This document shows, piece by piece, positions 8,345 through 17,538 of a DNA stretch of 64,000 nucleotides; within the stretch, counting starts at the first letter, position 1; every line of letters starts with the position of its first letter. Position numbers and translations under genes: made by a program. Source of the DNA: Oceanobacillus timonensis (GTDB lineage Bacteria > Bacillota > Bacilli > Bacillales > Amphibacillaceae); assembly GCF_900166635.1 (NCBI RefSeq), contig NZ_LT800497.1, positions 1,824,149-1,888,148 of the forward strand, written 5' to 3'. The notes below the pieces were generated by a model that saw only the letters and a program-made list of their open reading frames with translations, was not told the origin of the DNA and made no database searches.

Positions 8345-9601
8345 ATGACTGAACAGAACAAAGCACTTTCTCATGAATCAAAAGGACGGGTTCCGTATTG
8401 GGTAAAGGCTGTTATTGTATTTACGTTGGGCTGGATTGCCTTATATGCAACTCGTACGATTTTAAATCCGATAATGGACAATATTCAAGTAGACTTTGGT
8501 TTATCTAACTCGCAACTTGGCTTGATTATGAGTATATTTTTCCTTGGGTATGCCGGTTTGAATGTCCCTTCCGGAATACTTGGCGATAAGCTTGGTAAGA
8601 AACGGGTACTAGTACCTGGTGTTATTCTATTTGGTGCTTTTGCCGTTATTACGGGTATGATGCCGACATTTTTCCTTTTCATGGCGACATGGATAATGGT
8701 TGGGGTTTTCCAGGGATTCTACTATGGTCCGCAGTATGGGCTATCATCTGAAGCAATTCCGACAAAACGCATTACCATCGGAAGTGCGATTATTAACAGT
8801 GGAATGGCGTTTGGTACATCACTTGGTTACTACATCTCTACTTATACTGTTAATGTGTGGGGAATGGATTGGCGTGTTCCGTTTTACATTATTGGTATAA
8901 TCGTTATTTTGATCGGGATTACCATGTGGATTGTCATCAAGGATAAGCCGGTTACGAAAGAGGACCGGGAAGCGGCTAAGGGAACGGAAGATAAATTAAA
9001 AATTGGAGATTTGTTTAAAAACAAAAACTTGATTATGGCTTATATCACCATTTTCAGTGCCATTTATGGCTTCTTCGTTATTCTTACTTGGCTCCCGTAT
9101 TATTTGGAACATGCGCGCGGTATTACTGGTGGATCCGTTGCTTTTGTATCTTCGCTGGTACCTTGGGCTGCGATTCCAGGTTCTATTTTATTTAGCTGGA
9201 TTGCTGATAAAATGGGAAAACGGCGTCCGGTATTGCTTGTGATGCTGCCATTGTCCATCTTGGCTATTATATCTATCGTCGCATTTGAAAGCATGACTGT
9301 TTTATATATTGCTTTGATTGGTTATGGTATTTTCGGTAAAATCAGTACCAATCCGGTTCTGGTTGCAGTTGTAGCCGATAATGCTCCTAAAAATGCTTAC
9401 AGTACAGCTTTTGGTGTTTACAACTTTATTGGCATGTGTGGATCTATCCTTGCACCATATATCACCGGTTTCTTAACTGATGTGACCGGTACATTGAATG
9501 CTGGTTTCTACTTTGCAGCTGGATTGCTTGTCATTGGTACAATTGCCAGCATGTTTATTAATGAAAACAATCGTCCAAACATTGAACAGTCTGAAGCTTA
9601 A
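8345..9601 (+). CDS. MFS transporter (anion:cation symporter-like)
   Basis: A 418-residue membrane protein with twelve predicted helices. The inter-helix 2-3 motif GILGDKLGKKRVL and its weaker counterpart SWIADKMGKRRPVL after helix 8 mark the major facilitator superfamily. The N-terminal layout (NPIMDNIQVDFGLSNSQLG) resembles ACS or organophosphate-type importers of organic anions. The ribosome site TAAGGAGG precedes ATG by 8 bases. It lies downstream of the Cache sensor/regulator pair, so regulated uptake of the compound sensed is a reasonable inference. Substrate unknown. Confidence 0.85.
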   Translation: MTEQNKALSHESKGRVPYWVKAVIVFTLGWIALYATRTILNPIMDNIQVDFGLSNSQLGLIMSIFFLGYAGLNVPSGILGDKLGKKRVLVPGVILFGAFAVITGMMPTFFLFMATWIMVGVFQGFYYGPQYGLSSEAIPTKRITIGSAIINSGMAFGTSLGYYISTYTVNVWGMDWRVPFYIIGIIVILIGITMWIVIKDKPVTKEDREAAKGTEDKLKIGDLFKNKNLIMAYITIFSAIYGFFVILTWLPYYLEHARGITGGSVAFVSSLVPWAAIPGSILFSWIADKMGKRRPVLLVMLPLSILAIISIVAFESMTVLYIALIGYGIFGKISTNPVLVAVVADNAPKNAYSTAFGVYNFIGMCGSILAPYITGFLTDVTGTLNAGFYFAAGLLVIGTIASMFINENNRPNIEQSEA

Positions 9602-9664
9602 GTTTCGTCTTCTATAAAAAAAGAAGTTGGGGCAAAAGCAAGTTTAATGTGTGTCTAAATGCTC

Positions 9665-9752
9665 GATAAAAAAGCACAAGCAGAACGAATACAGGTAAGA
9701 AAGGAACATCTATCTTTCGATGACTGTATGAGAATTGCTTGCGCTTTTTATC
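9665..9752. repeat. Long imperfect inverted repeat after the MFS gene
   Basis: GATAAAAAAGCACAAGCA at 9665-9682 pairs with TGCTTGCGCTTTTTATC at 9736-9752, with one bulge and one G-U pair, over a 53-base loop. It begins just after an AGAAGTTGGGGCAAAA stretch reminiscent of interspersed intergenic repeats of Bacillales. It may end the MFS transcript or be a small non-autonomous element. Confidence 0.4.
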
Positions 9753-9967
9753 TAATTCTTACAGCAGTGCTATCCTCAACTAACTGCTGAGGCAATAATT
9801 CCGCTTAAAATAAAATAACCGAATATGGTAAACAGAATCGCTATAGTGGGAGTAAAGGAGGCATCTGCTGCTAACAAAATTCAAAGCATGTTTAACAGTA
9901 AAACTATTTACGGAAAACAAAATGATTGGTATACTAAATATAATTTTCAGAACGGAGGTGAAAAGGA

Positions 9968-10102
9968 ATGGATATAATGGCTGTGAACACACGTGAAAAC
10001 TTTGGATATGCTATTGTTTTTACATGTGTCATCATGCTTATATTTGCTGATAACGGGAGAAGTCTGTCCAATTTTAGCAATATAGGTATGTTACACAGCT
10101 GA
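9968..10102 (+). CDS. Small membrane peptide (44 aa), hypothetical
   Basis: ATG at 9968 is preceded by a near-perfect ribosome site (ACGGAGGTGAAAAGGA). The 44-codon frame encodes one hydrophobic helix (about residues 13-27, GYAIVFTCVIMLIFA) with polar ends, and is followed 34 bases later by a strong terminator. This combination supports a real small gene. No homologue is recognised. Confidence 0.5.
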   Translation: MDIMAVNTRENFGYAIVFTCVIMLIFADNGRSLSNFSNIGMLHS

Positions 10103-10135
10103 TTAACTATTCTTTTTCACATATTCCGATGGGAG

Positions 10136-10166
10136 AAGACTGTTCGTTAATGGAGCAGTCTTTTTT
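10136..10166 (+). terminator. Rho-independent terminator
   Basis: AAGACTGTTC pairs with GGAGCAGTCTT (one G-U) and is followed by TTTTTT. It lies just after the small ORF at 9968-10102 and supports that ORF being transcribed as its own unit. Confidence 0.8.
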
Positions 10167-10244
10167 GTTTTCTAAAAAATAATATAGATTGAAAATTCCT
10201 CCCTCTTTATATGTGAAAGGTAAATTTCACGGAAAAGAGGAAGC

Positions 10245-11480
10245 ATGATGTTGTTATTTAAAAATAAAAAATTTCAATATTTAATTTGGTCAAGAATTTC
10301 CTCCAATATTGGTGATAGTATTTTTTATATTGTTTCCATGTGGGTGGTTTCAGAAATAAGCGGTTCTCCGGTACTGACTGGAGTGGCAGGATTTTTATTC
10401 ACATTGCCTTCCATTTTAAATGTGTTTATTGGTCCGTTGATTGATCGCAGTAATCCTATTAAATTATATATATTTGCGAGCTTCCTACAAGCATTTTTAT
10501 TAGGAATGATTTTATTCGCTTCTAACGTTGGAGATATGAATATATGGATGTTACTTTGTATTATTTTTCTTTTAACTATTTTCTCAGAAGCTGTATATCC
10601 TATTGAAAATGTTCTGATACCAAAGGTTGTTCAAGAAAATCAATTAGTTAAAGCAAATTCTGTAATGTCTGTTGCCTATCAGGGCTTAGATTTCGTATTT
10701 AACGGTTTATCAGGAATATTAATTGGATTTTTTGCTATTCCCATACTATATGGAATAAATATTGTCTTTTTTCTTATTCCTATATTTTTAATGATATTGC
10801 TTGAAAGGAATCAAACCATAAAAAAAGAAGAGAATCAATCTTGGAACAAAAACTATAAAGAAGCATTACTGGAAGGAATAAAGGTAGTTATTCACCCCTT
10901 GCTGCGAGCATTTTTAATTCCGTTAACAATGGTTAATTTTTTATTTGCGATGCTTCTTGTGGCACTGCCGTCTTTTGCAAATCAGTATGGAAATGGTCCT
11001 TCAACATACGGATTGACAATTGCATTCTTAGGACTAGGGTCGATGCTGGGTGCTTTGTTTATAGACAAATTCAAGACAAAACTGCGATTAGGTATTACCT
11101 TGTCTATTGGGTTTATGTTATCAGGGGTTACGTGGCTTTTGATGGTGTTCAGCATTCAGGTATCAGAATTTCTTTTTTATATGTTGCTGGTTGTGTCCTA
11201 TGCATTTATCGGGGCTATTAATGTATTGTTTACTGTTCTTTTTCAGAAGCTGCCGGAAGAAAAAATGCTGGGACGTGTGAACACAGCTATTGAAAGCATT
11301 ATCAGTTTTGCCATGCCTGTTGGCTCATTGATTGGAGGCTTTTTAACAGAGATTGCTTCACCAATTTTTGTTCTATGTTTGTTTGGGATAGGTTTAATTA
11401 TTTTAGGTGCTTTTTATCTAATGAATAGAAACATTCAAAGTTTGCCTAGTATTGATAAGGTGGAAAAACTACAAAAGTAA
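10245..11480 (+). CDS. MFS transporter of the MFS_3/macrolide-efflux type
   Basis: A 411-residue protein with about twelve hydrophobic helices. The start FKNKKFQYLIWSRISSNIGD and the following GPLIDRSNP are typical of the MFS_3 (EntS, MefA-like) exporter family, which pumps out drugs or siderophores. The second half contains GLGSMLGALFIDK and a late loop LPEEKMLGRVN typical of this family. Ribosome site AGAGGA lies about 6 bases before the ATG; a second ATG follows directly. It stands alone between two terminators. Substrate unknown. Confidence 0.82.
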   Translation: MMLLFKNKKFQYLIWSRISSNIGDSIFYIVSMWVVSEISGSPVLTGVAGFLFTLPSILNVFIGPLIDRSNPIKLYIFASFLQAFLLGMILFASNVGDMNIWMLLCIIFLLTIFSEAVYPIENVLIPKVVQENQLVKANSVMSVAYQGLDFVFNGLSGILIGFFAIPILYGINIVFFLIPIFLMILLERNQTIKKEENQSWNKNYKEALLEGIKVVIHPLLRAFLIPLTMVNFLFAMLLVALPSFANQYGNGPSTYGLTIAFLGLGSMLGALFIDKFKTKLRLGITLSIGFMLSGVTWLLMVFSIQVSEFLFYMLLVVSYAFIGAINVLFTVLFQKLPEEKMLGRVNTAIESIISFAMPVGSLIGGFLTEIASPIFVLCLFGIGLIILGAFYLMNRNIQSLPSIDKVEKLQK

Positions 11481-11506
11481 ATGGATACTGATCAATATAT
11501 ACATGT

Positions 11507-11543
11507 TGAAAAAGCTGCATCTTATATGAACACAGCTTTTTCA
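11507..11543 (+). terminator. Rho-independent terminator
   Basis: GAAAAAGCTG at 11508-11517 pairs with CAGCTTTTTC at 11533-11542. It ends the MFS gene and, because it is flanked by A and T runs, may also stop the convergent small gene at 11552. Confidence 0.8.
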
Positions 11544-11551
11544 TAAAGTGG

Positions 11552-11701
11552 TTATCTTTTTCGCTTGTTTTTCTTATTGTCTAAATTCAAAAATTCACTG
11601 TTTTCACTTGCGAACTCTGTATTATGACCAGTTTTATTATGTTTATTGCGGTTATTTTGTTTTCCTTTATCCTTGTTACGGTTTTTATTTTCTTCAGACA
11701 T
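11552..11701 (-). CDS. Small Asn/Lys-rich protein (49 aa), possibly spore-associated
   Basis: On the minus strand ATG 11701 has the strong ribosome site GGAGGTG seven bases upstream. The 49 residues are very hydrophilic (Asn, Lys, Arg, Glu), start MSEENKNRNKDKGKQNN and end NKKNKRKR, with a short GHNTEFASEN segment near residue 25. Small basic proteins of this make-up in sporeformers include the minor acid-soluble spore proteins (SspO-like) and YfhD; similarity is suggestive only. It is convergent with the MFS gene, sharing its terminator. Confidence 0.6.
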   Translation of the reverse strand: MSEENKNRNKDKGKQNNRNKHNKTGHNTEFASENSEFLNLDNKKNKRKR

Positions 11702-12137
11702 GATAACACCTCCATTAAATATGCATGATGATTTATATAGTTAGTTTAACCATCCATTAATAAATTATAAGCTATGGACTGCTCTTCATTTTATTGATTT
11801 CATATTTATCAGGCAATTATAGGACCTGGAATTTAGGTAGAGTTTTATAACATAATCAAATTCAAAAATTCAATAGAAAAAATATGTAATCTATGTCATA
11901 ATAGAATAGTATATCGAACAAATGTTTTGTTTGGGGTAATTTGATAAAGATAAACCTGCTGATATCAAGCGAAGTAGAAAGTACAGGATACGAAAGCGGA
12001 TTACAATGAAATTTCTTATGTTTATGACGTAGTTGCAGTAATATTTGGATGTTTTATCAAGGGAAAAGGTCAAGGTTATAATTAAAAGCATTTATTCATT
12101 AAACGGTTAATAATAAAATGTATATGGAGGCTGTTGA
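11702..12137. other. Gene-free stretch
   Basis: About 430 bases of AT-rich DNA. Short open frames exist on both strands but none has a ribosome site or coding character. Apart from the promoter regions that the flanking divergent genes must have, nothing can be named. Confidence 0.5.
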
Positions 12138-13019
12138 ATGATGGAAATGGATTCAACCTTGCTTATCAAAAAAATTGAAACAGATTTACATGAAGTAGCT
12201 GACCAGATAGAAACCGAAATCATGCAATTATTTTCTCCGCTTCTCTCCTATGATTTCATGAGAGGCCAAAAATATTATGTCTCACACGAATTTGATCCAC
12301 CGTGGGACTATTCTGGAACTCTGTTCAGATGTCAGACAGATGAAAATTTTAACCTAGACGACTATGAGAAGGTGGCAGATTTTTTAGAGGAGTACACTGG
12401 GAACAGAATAGCAACGTATCAATCACATTGCGGACTATTTCATGAAACTTATCGAGAAAAGTATTCAGACTGGTTTGAAGAACAATATCGTAATGCTCAT
12501 TATGGTTATTTTAATAAATTGGAGAACGAGAAACTGGAGCTATTAGCAATGGAAATATATAATGATGGTTACTTGGAAAAGAACGATATAGATGATTTAA
12601 TCAATGAGTTGATAAATGATATGGAAGAATTCGAGGATATGTCAATCCTTCATGCTGAGTATTTATGTACAAAAATAAGTGAAATGGACTTGCTTTTAGT
12701 ATACAAACTTGGGGAACCAGAAGCAAAAAATTGGCTGCTGCAGGAACAAATGGAAATAGAAAATACAGCAAGACAAATGAAGGAAGAGAAAGAAGCATTT
12801 GATAAACGCTGGCTTCTTTTGGAAAAAAAGTACAGATTAACCTTTCAAAAACCTTTTCCAAAAAGAATAGAAAAGCCTGACTTTCAATCCTTCAAACATT
12901 TTTTGGACAAGCATCATGTATCAAAAGAAGAGAGGATATTAATTGCAAAATATGCTCCTATTTCTTTTTCAAATGCAGTATCTCATAAATTGAAACATGG
13001 AGACCCTGTTACGGAGTGA
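12138..13019 (+). CDS. Hypothetical protein, 293 aa
   Basis: The start is supported by GGAGG nine bases upstream. The protein is soluble, rich in Glu, Tyr and Leu, with no signal peptide. Residues 1-60 look helical and contain the aromatic stretch FDPPWDYSGTLFRC. The middle carries acidic helices, and residues 195-235 (EQMEIENTARQMKEEKEAF) look like a coiled coil. The C-terminus is basic. I do not recognise the family. It lies 69 bases before topB in the same direction and may be co-transcribed with it. Confidence 0.65.
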   Translation: MMEMDSTLLIKKIETDLHEVADQIETEIMQLFSPLLSYDFMRGQKYYVSHEFDPPWDYSGTLFRCQTDENFNLDDYEKVADFLEEYTGNRIATYQSHCGLFHETYREKYSDWFEEQYRNAHYGYFNKLENEKLELLAMEIYNDGYLEKNDIDDLINELINDMEEFEDMSILHAEYLCTKISEMDLLLVYKLGEPEAKNWLLQEQMEIENTARQMKEEKEAFDKRWLLLEKKYRLTFQKPFPKRIEKPDFQSFKHFLDKHHVSKEERILIAKYAPISFSNAVSHKLKHGDPVTE

Positions 13020-13088
13020 ACGTTTGTTTCTTTAGCAATCTTAACATGTTACTCTTGAACAAAACATTACAACAAATAGGTGAATTTA

Positions 13089-15263
13089 ATGAAATTAATT
13101 TTAGCAGAAAAACCATCTGTCGCAAAAAATATTGCAGACGCATTAAACATAAAAACCAAGAAAGATGGCTACTTTGAAGGGGATAACTATATCATTACCT
13201 GGGCGTTTGGCCATCTTGTCGAGTTATATGATGCAAAGGACTATGACGTGAAAATGCGCAGTTGGAAGATGGATAATTTTCCGTTTATTCCTTCTGAATT
13301 TAAATATAAAGTGAAAAGTAATCCCAGAAATCGGGCGCAGACAGACGGAGGGGCTGCCAAACAGTTAAAGATCATTCATTCTCTTATGAAGCGAAGTGAC
13401 GTGGAAATCATTATTTCAGCGTGTGATTATGACCGGGAAGGACAGCTGATTGCAGATAGTATTATCTACCGGGGCGGGAAGAAACCAAAAGCCAAAGTAT
13501 ATCGGCTGCTGTTGAACGAATGGACACAAAAAGAAGTATTGCAAGGCTTGGAAAACCTCAAACCGAATGATACGATGCAGCCATTACGGGATGCTGGAGT
13601 CAGCAGACAATGGGCCGATTGGGTTATTGGTATTAATTTGACATCGGTAGCAACATTAAAATATCAGCAAGGGAAAAGCAAGGCCTTGAATATTGGGAGA
13701 GTTCTTCTTCCGACATTAAAAATTATTTATGATCGTGATCAAGAGATTAAAAACTTCAAGCCGGAAGATTATTTTAAGCTGACAGCAACATTTCAGACTG
13801 CAGAAAATCAGGAATATGAAGGTACTTACACGGAAAATAAAGAAGATAAATTTAAGAAAAAAGAATTGTTGGAGCCAATAAACGAAGTCATACAAAACAA
13901 ACAAGCAGTCATTACAGATAAACAAGTGGAGAAGAAAAAGGAATTTCCCCCGTTTTTATTTAACTTATCGAATCTGCAAGGGTTTATAACGAATAAATAC
14001 AAGGGATGGACTTCGGATAAAGTACTAAAGGTAGCGCAGTCCCTTTATGAGAAGAAGCTGATTACGTATCCACGTACGCCTAGTACGGCATTAGAGGAGA
14101 GTTTGGTTGGGAAAACGGCTCATGTGCTAAAAGTACATTCAGAAGACCTTCCTTATAAAGATGAAATAAAATTTATGAAAACCAAGCGTGTTTTTAACAA
14201 TGCGAAAGTAGAAAGTCACAGTGCTATCATACCAACTTATATGAAGCCGAAACGACTGTCAGCAGATGAAGGAATTGTTTACACAGCCATTAAAAACCGC
14301 TTTATTATGCAATTTATGCCGATTGCTGAATATGAAGAAACAAAATTAACTACTACAATTGCAGAGGTGGATTTACCTGGCGTTTTCCAATCAAAAGGAA
14401 AAGTCCAACTCGTTGAAGGCTGGAAAAAAGTAGAGAAAATCCAGTCAAAAGATACGTTGTTGCCGGATGTGAGCAAAGAAGAGCGCGTCCATGTTGCAGG
14501 TGCTGAAGTTACTTCCCATGTAACCAAACCTCCAAAGCATCATACGGAAAGAACGTTGCTTCGTGTCATGGAGACATGCGGGAAAAATTATAAGGAAGAT
14601 GAAAATGAAGAGGAACCGGACAGTATCTTAGCCGGATTCAGTATTGGTACAGCTGCAACAAGAGCAGAAACGATTAAAAAATTAAAAGATGTAGGTTACA
14701 TTACATCAGAAAGTAAACATTTGCATTGTACAGAGCTTGGCAATCGTCTGGTAGAAACTTTTCCTGTGAAAAATTTATTTGATTTGGAGTTCACAGGCAG
14801 GCTTGAAAAAGGATTATCTGATATTCAAAAAGGGCAAGGGAGTAAGCAGGAATTTCTCCGTCTTATTTTTCACTTCACAACCGATTCCGTGGAAACAATC
14901 AAGCACGGAGAGGACGTTACAATTAATAAGGTAACGAGTACGCGGGCAACCAATGAAGTGTTAGGAACATGTCCGGCATGCGGCGGTAAGGTAACAGATG
15001 GCTATAAAGCCTTTGGCTGCAGCAATTGGAAGAAGGGCTGTAGATTTGCAATTTGGAAAAATGATAAATATTTGGCCTCGATGCGGAAGAAACCGACAAA
15101 AACAATGGTGAAGAAGTTATTGAAGGATAAAAAAGTCTTTGTGAAAGGTCTGACAAGTAAAAAAGGGAAGAAATTCAACGCCTATTTAAGTTATGAAAAA
15201 AATAAAGATAATGATTACTATAGCTGGGAAATGGCGTTCTCACAGGGAGCTTCTCAAAAATAG
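13089..15263 (+). CDS. topB: DNA topoisomerase III
   Basis: About 724 residues, matching the usual length of TopB in Bacillus. ATG 13089 is chosen over GTG 13080 because AGGTGA sits just before it and the protein then starts MKLILAEKPSVAKN, as in the family. The Toprim domain has the metal-binding ACDYDREGQLIAD. The catalytic tyrosine is in LITYPRTPSTAL in the middle of the protein. The end carries a zinc-ribbon-like CPACGGK...GCSNWKKGC segment. The enzyme is a type IA topoisomerase that cuts one strand and resolves single-stranded or decatenation intermediates at replication forks. Confidence 0.96.
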   Translation: MKLILAEKPSVAKNIADALNIKTKKDGYFEGDNYIITWAFGHLVELYDAKDYDVKMRSWKMDNFPFIPSEFKYKVKSNPRNRAQTDGGAAKQLKIIHSLMKRSDVEIIISACDYDREGQLIADSIIYRGGKKPKAKVYRLLLNEWTQKEVLQGLENLKPNDTMQPLRDAGVSRQWADWVIGINLTSVATLKYQQGKSKALNIGRVLLPTLKIIYDRDQEIKNFKPEDYFKLTATFQTAENQEYEGTYTENKEDKFKKKELLEPINEVIQNKQAVITDKQVEKKKEFPPFLFNLSNLQGFITNKYKGWTSDKVLKVAQSLYEKKLITYPRTPSTALEESLVGKTAHVLKVHSEDLPYKDEIKFMKTKRVFNNAKVESHSAIIPTYMKPKRLSADEGIVYTAIKNRFIMQFMPIAEYEETKLTTTIAEVDLPGVFQSKGKVQLVEGWKKVEKIQSKDTLLPDVSKEERVHVAGAEVTSHVTKPPKHHTERTLLRVMETCGKNYKEDENEEEPDSILAGFSIGTAATRAETIKKLKDVGYITSESKHLHCTELGNRLVETFPVKNLFDLEFTGRLEKGLSDIQKGQGSKQEFLRLIFHFTTDSVETIKHGEDVTINKVTSTRATNEVLGTCPACGGKVTDGYKAFGCSNWKKGCRFAIWKNDKYLASMRKKPTKTMVKKLLKDKKVFVKGLTSKKGKKFNAYLSYEKNKDNDYYSWEMAFSQGASQK

Positions 15264-15368
15264 AGGGAATGAAACGGGTGCTATTTTGAAGTTTTCAAGC
15301 TTTTCAAGAGAAAGTAGTGTATAATGAAAAGTAGAGGTAGCATTATTTAATAAACGGAGATTTGAAGA

Positions 15369-15848
15369 ATGATATTTACCATGCTAAATTTTCCTCTAGA
15401 CGGGATGACAAACATGAAAAAAGTTATCGTAAGTACAAAGGAAAATCTGGATTATGGTACTTTAATATGGATTTATGCAAACAATCGTAAAGTATATCGG
15501 AGTAGTAAAAGCATTACTACGGATATGCCATTCCATCATTATGATTCACATTATATGGGAATGATGGAAGAACTGTACCGAAATCAGGAAAAACATCCGC
15601 TTCTGTTTAAGCAGATGATTGAAGAATCGAGCCGGGTTTTTGGCATTTGCCTGAATAAACGTCGTAATGCAGATGGTTCAAGGGATATGCAAGTTCTCTT
15701 TTTTCCGGATTGGGATAGTGTGCAGGACTTTGCGGAAGATACCTATCCAAAGCTCGTGAAAGCAGAAGTAAAGCGTAGAAAAGAAGCGAAACAAAAATGG
15801 CTGGAGAGAGGAAAGTTATTCTCCGAAAAGAAAAGAATGTCGCAGTAA
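15369..15848 (+). CDS. Hypothetical protein, 159 aa
   Basis: A soluble, basic protein with ribosome site ACGGAG upstream of ATG 15369; an alternative ATG lies at 15414, giving MKKVIVSTKENLDYG. It has alternating strand and helix character, with VLFFPDWDSVQDFAE near residue 115 and a Lys/Arg-rich helical tail. No family recognised. It follows topB by about 100 bases and has its own strong terminator. Confidence 0.65.
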   Translation: MIFTMLNFPLDGMTNMKKVIVSTKENLDYGTLIWIYANNRKVYRSSKSITTDMPFHHYDSHYMGMMEELYRNQEKHPLLFKQMIEESSRVFGICLNKRRNADGSRDMQVLFFPDWDSVQDFAEDTYPKLVKAEVKRRKEAKQKWLERGKLFSEKKRMSQ

Positions 15849-15869
15849 CTTGTCATGTCATTAGCTAAG

Positions 15870-15911
15870 CTGTTCCATAAGGTGAATTTCCTTTATGGAA
15901 CAGTTTTTTTT
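15870..15911 (+). terminator. Rho-independent terminator
   Basis: CTGTTCCATAAGG pairs with CCTTTATGGAACAG and is followed by eight T residues. A textbook terminator for the 15369-15848 gene. Confidence 0.92.
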
Positions 15912-16148
15912 GTGAGGGAGCGTAAAGCATTTCGTGTTTTGAGACGGCGTAAAATAGCGAATACTAAAAGAAGAAAATAGGATTCGATTTTTCTGCGTCT
16001 CAAGGGTTTATTGGATTGCAAAAACAAATAAGAACGACGGTTATTTGTTTGGACAGGAAATACAATGATTTCATCGGTGATATGCTTAAAAACAATTATA
16101 GTTATGAAAAGGATCTTCCGGGGAAAGGAAAGATGGGAGATATAAAGC

Positions 16149-16191
16149 AGCCTGGACTTGAAAGATATCATTTATCTTCCGAGTCCAGGCT
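16149..16191 (-). terminator. Large hairpin, terminator of the amidohydrolase gene
   Basis: A 19-bp stem with two mismatches (AGCCTGGACT at one end, AGTCCAGGCT at the other) begins 13 bases beyond the minus-strand stop at 16204. The minus-strand trailing sequence GCTTTATAT is only moderately T-rich. The bases between 15912 and 16148 hold nothing else convincing. Confidence 0.65.
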
Positions 16192-16203
16192 ATTATGGAA
16201 CGA

Positions 16204-17385
16204 TTATTCCACTTTTCTTCCTTTTTTATAAACCACTTTCTCACCTTGAATGGCTGTAATATTCTCCAATGGGTTTTCTTCTATCACAATAAAATCAGCA
16301 AGTTTTCCTGATTCAATGGAGCCGGCGAAGTCGTTGATTTTAAGCAATTCTGCCGCACGAACAGAAGCGGACTGCAATGCTTGCAGAGGTGTTAAGCCCG
16401 CATTGACCATCAGTTCAAGCTCCTGGGCAGAGCCATTTTCAAAATCGTTATAAGCTGTTCCTGCATCCGTTCCCATCGCAATGGGAATTCCAGCTTTGGC
16501 AGCTTTGCCGATGCTTTCAATATGCGCTTCCTGAACCGAAAGTGATTTTTTCACCATGAAATCAGGCAGATTTTCCAAGTGCTGACTAATGGCCCAAGGT
16601 GCCATTAATGTTGGGACAAGATATGTGTTGTTATCGAGCATCATTTGCATGGCTTCATCATCTAAATAGATACCATGTTCAATCGAATCGACGCCTGCTC
16701 GGATAGCGTTTTTGATTCCTTCTGTCCCTTGAGCATGTGCGCAGGCCGTATAGCCTTTATGATGTGCTTCATCCACTGCAGCGCGCATTTCTTCCGAGCT
16801 AAGCTGCACATCATCAGGCGTTTCTCCATCCATACTTACCCCGCCGGTAGCCATGACTTTGATATTTCGTGCACCGTTTTTGATATTGGTACGGGCATGT
16901 TTACGAATTTCATCTACGCCGTCCGATTCCCAGCCTAGTTCTACACCATGTCCACCAGTCATCACAAGGGCTGGACCGGACCCGATAATGCCGGGTGCAG
17001 TTATTTTGTTTTCCTTTTCCAATTTAGACAGTTGTAAATCGATGTTGTCAGAAGAACCAACATCTCGTAAATACGTAACACCATGTTTTAAGAGTTTATT
17101 TAAATTGTCTGCTGCAATATACGTGTTTACGACTGCTCCAGTTTCAGCAGTACTGACAGACGAAAGGCCTCCAATTTTAAAGAAGGGGTCTAACATTATA
17201 TGTGTATGTGCATTGATTAGACCCGGCATCACGTATTTTCCTTTTAAGTCGATAGTTTGCTCTGCATTTATTGTTTCTTGTTGGACAAATTGGCCTGATT
17301 TTGTATCTACCATAAAGTCCATTGCTTCAAACGCTGTATTGTTTCCGGTAAATACCTTGGCATTTGTAAATAAAATGGTTGTCAT
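16204..17385 (-). CDS. Metal-dependent amidohydrolase (imidazolonepropionase/prolidase-like)
   Basis: A 393-residue enzyme with the amidohydrolase fold signature. The first metal ligands are the two His in PGLINAHTHIM (about residue 60). A conserved Lys is in NIKVMATGGV (about 175), a His in SIEHGIYLDD (about 235) and the Asp in AMGTDAGTAY (about 305). The small N- and C-terminal beta-sandwich segments ending KLADFIVIEENPLENI are typical. Relatives hydrolyse cyclic amides or Xaa-Pro-type dipeptides; the substrate here is not known. Ribosome site GAGGAGAG precedes ATG. It is monocistronic. Confidence 0.85.
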   Translation of the reverse strand: MTTILFTNAKVFTGNNTAFEAMDFMVDTKSGQFVQQETINAEQTIDLKGKYVMPGLINAHTHIMLDPFFKIGGLSSVSTAETGAVVNTYIAADNLNKLLKHGVTYLRDVGSSDNIDLQLSKLEKENKITAPGIIGSGPALVMTGGHGVELGWESDGVDEIRKHARTNIKNGARNIKVMATGGVSMDGETPDDVQLSSEEMRAAVDEAHHKGYTACAHAQGTEGIKNAIRAGVDSIEHGIYLDDEAMQMMLDNNTYLVPTLMAPWAISQHLENLPDFMVKKSLSVQEAHIESIGKAAKAGIPIAMGTDAGTAYNDFENGSAQELELMVNAGLTPLQALQSASVRAAELLKINDFAGSIESGKLADFIVIEENPLENITAIQGEKVVYKKGRKVE

Positions 17386-17538
17386 TCTCGTCTCTCCTCA
17401 TGATTGTTTTTTCTCAGGGTGTATGCAATATTTTTTACAATACAAAGTAATATAACATAAAAGAAGCGAGAATGGTGTAATAGTGTTTTTATTTATTCAT
17501 CAAAAAATGGTAGCTATAAGGAAAAGTGTTATTTTTAA

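Noticed and set aside
9780..9992. 70-codon minus-strand frame
   Set aside because: No ribosome site and composition of antisense type; the plus-strand small ORF at 9968 is better supported.
15893..16231. Short frames on both strands between the terminator at 15870 and the amidohydrolase gene
   Set aside because: No ribosome sites; they run through a terminator stem.
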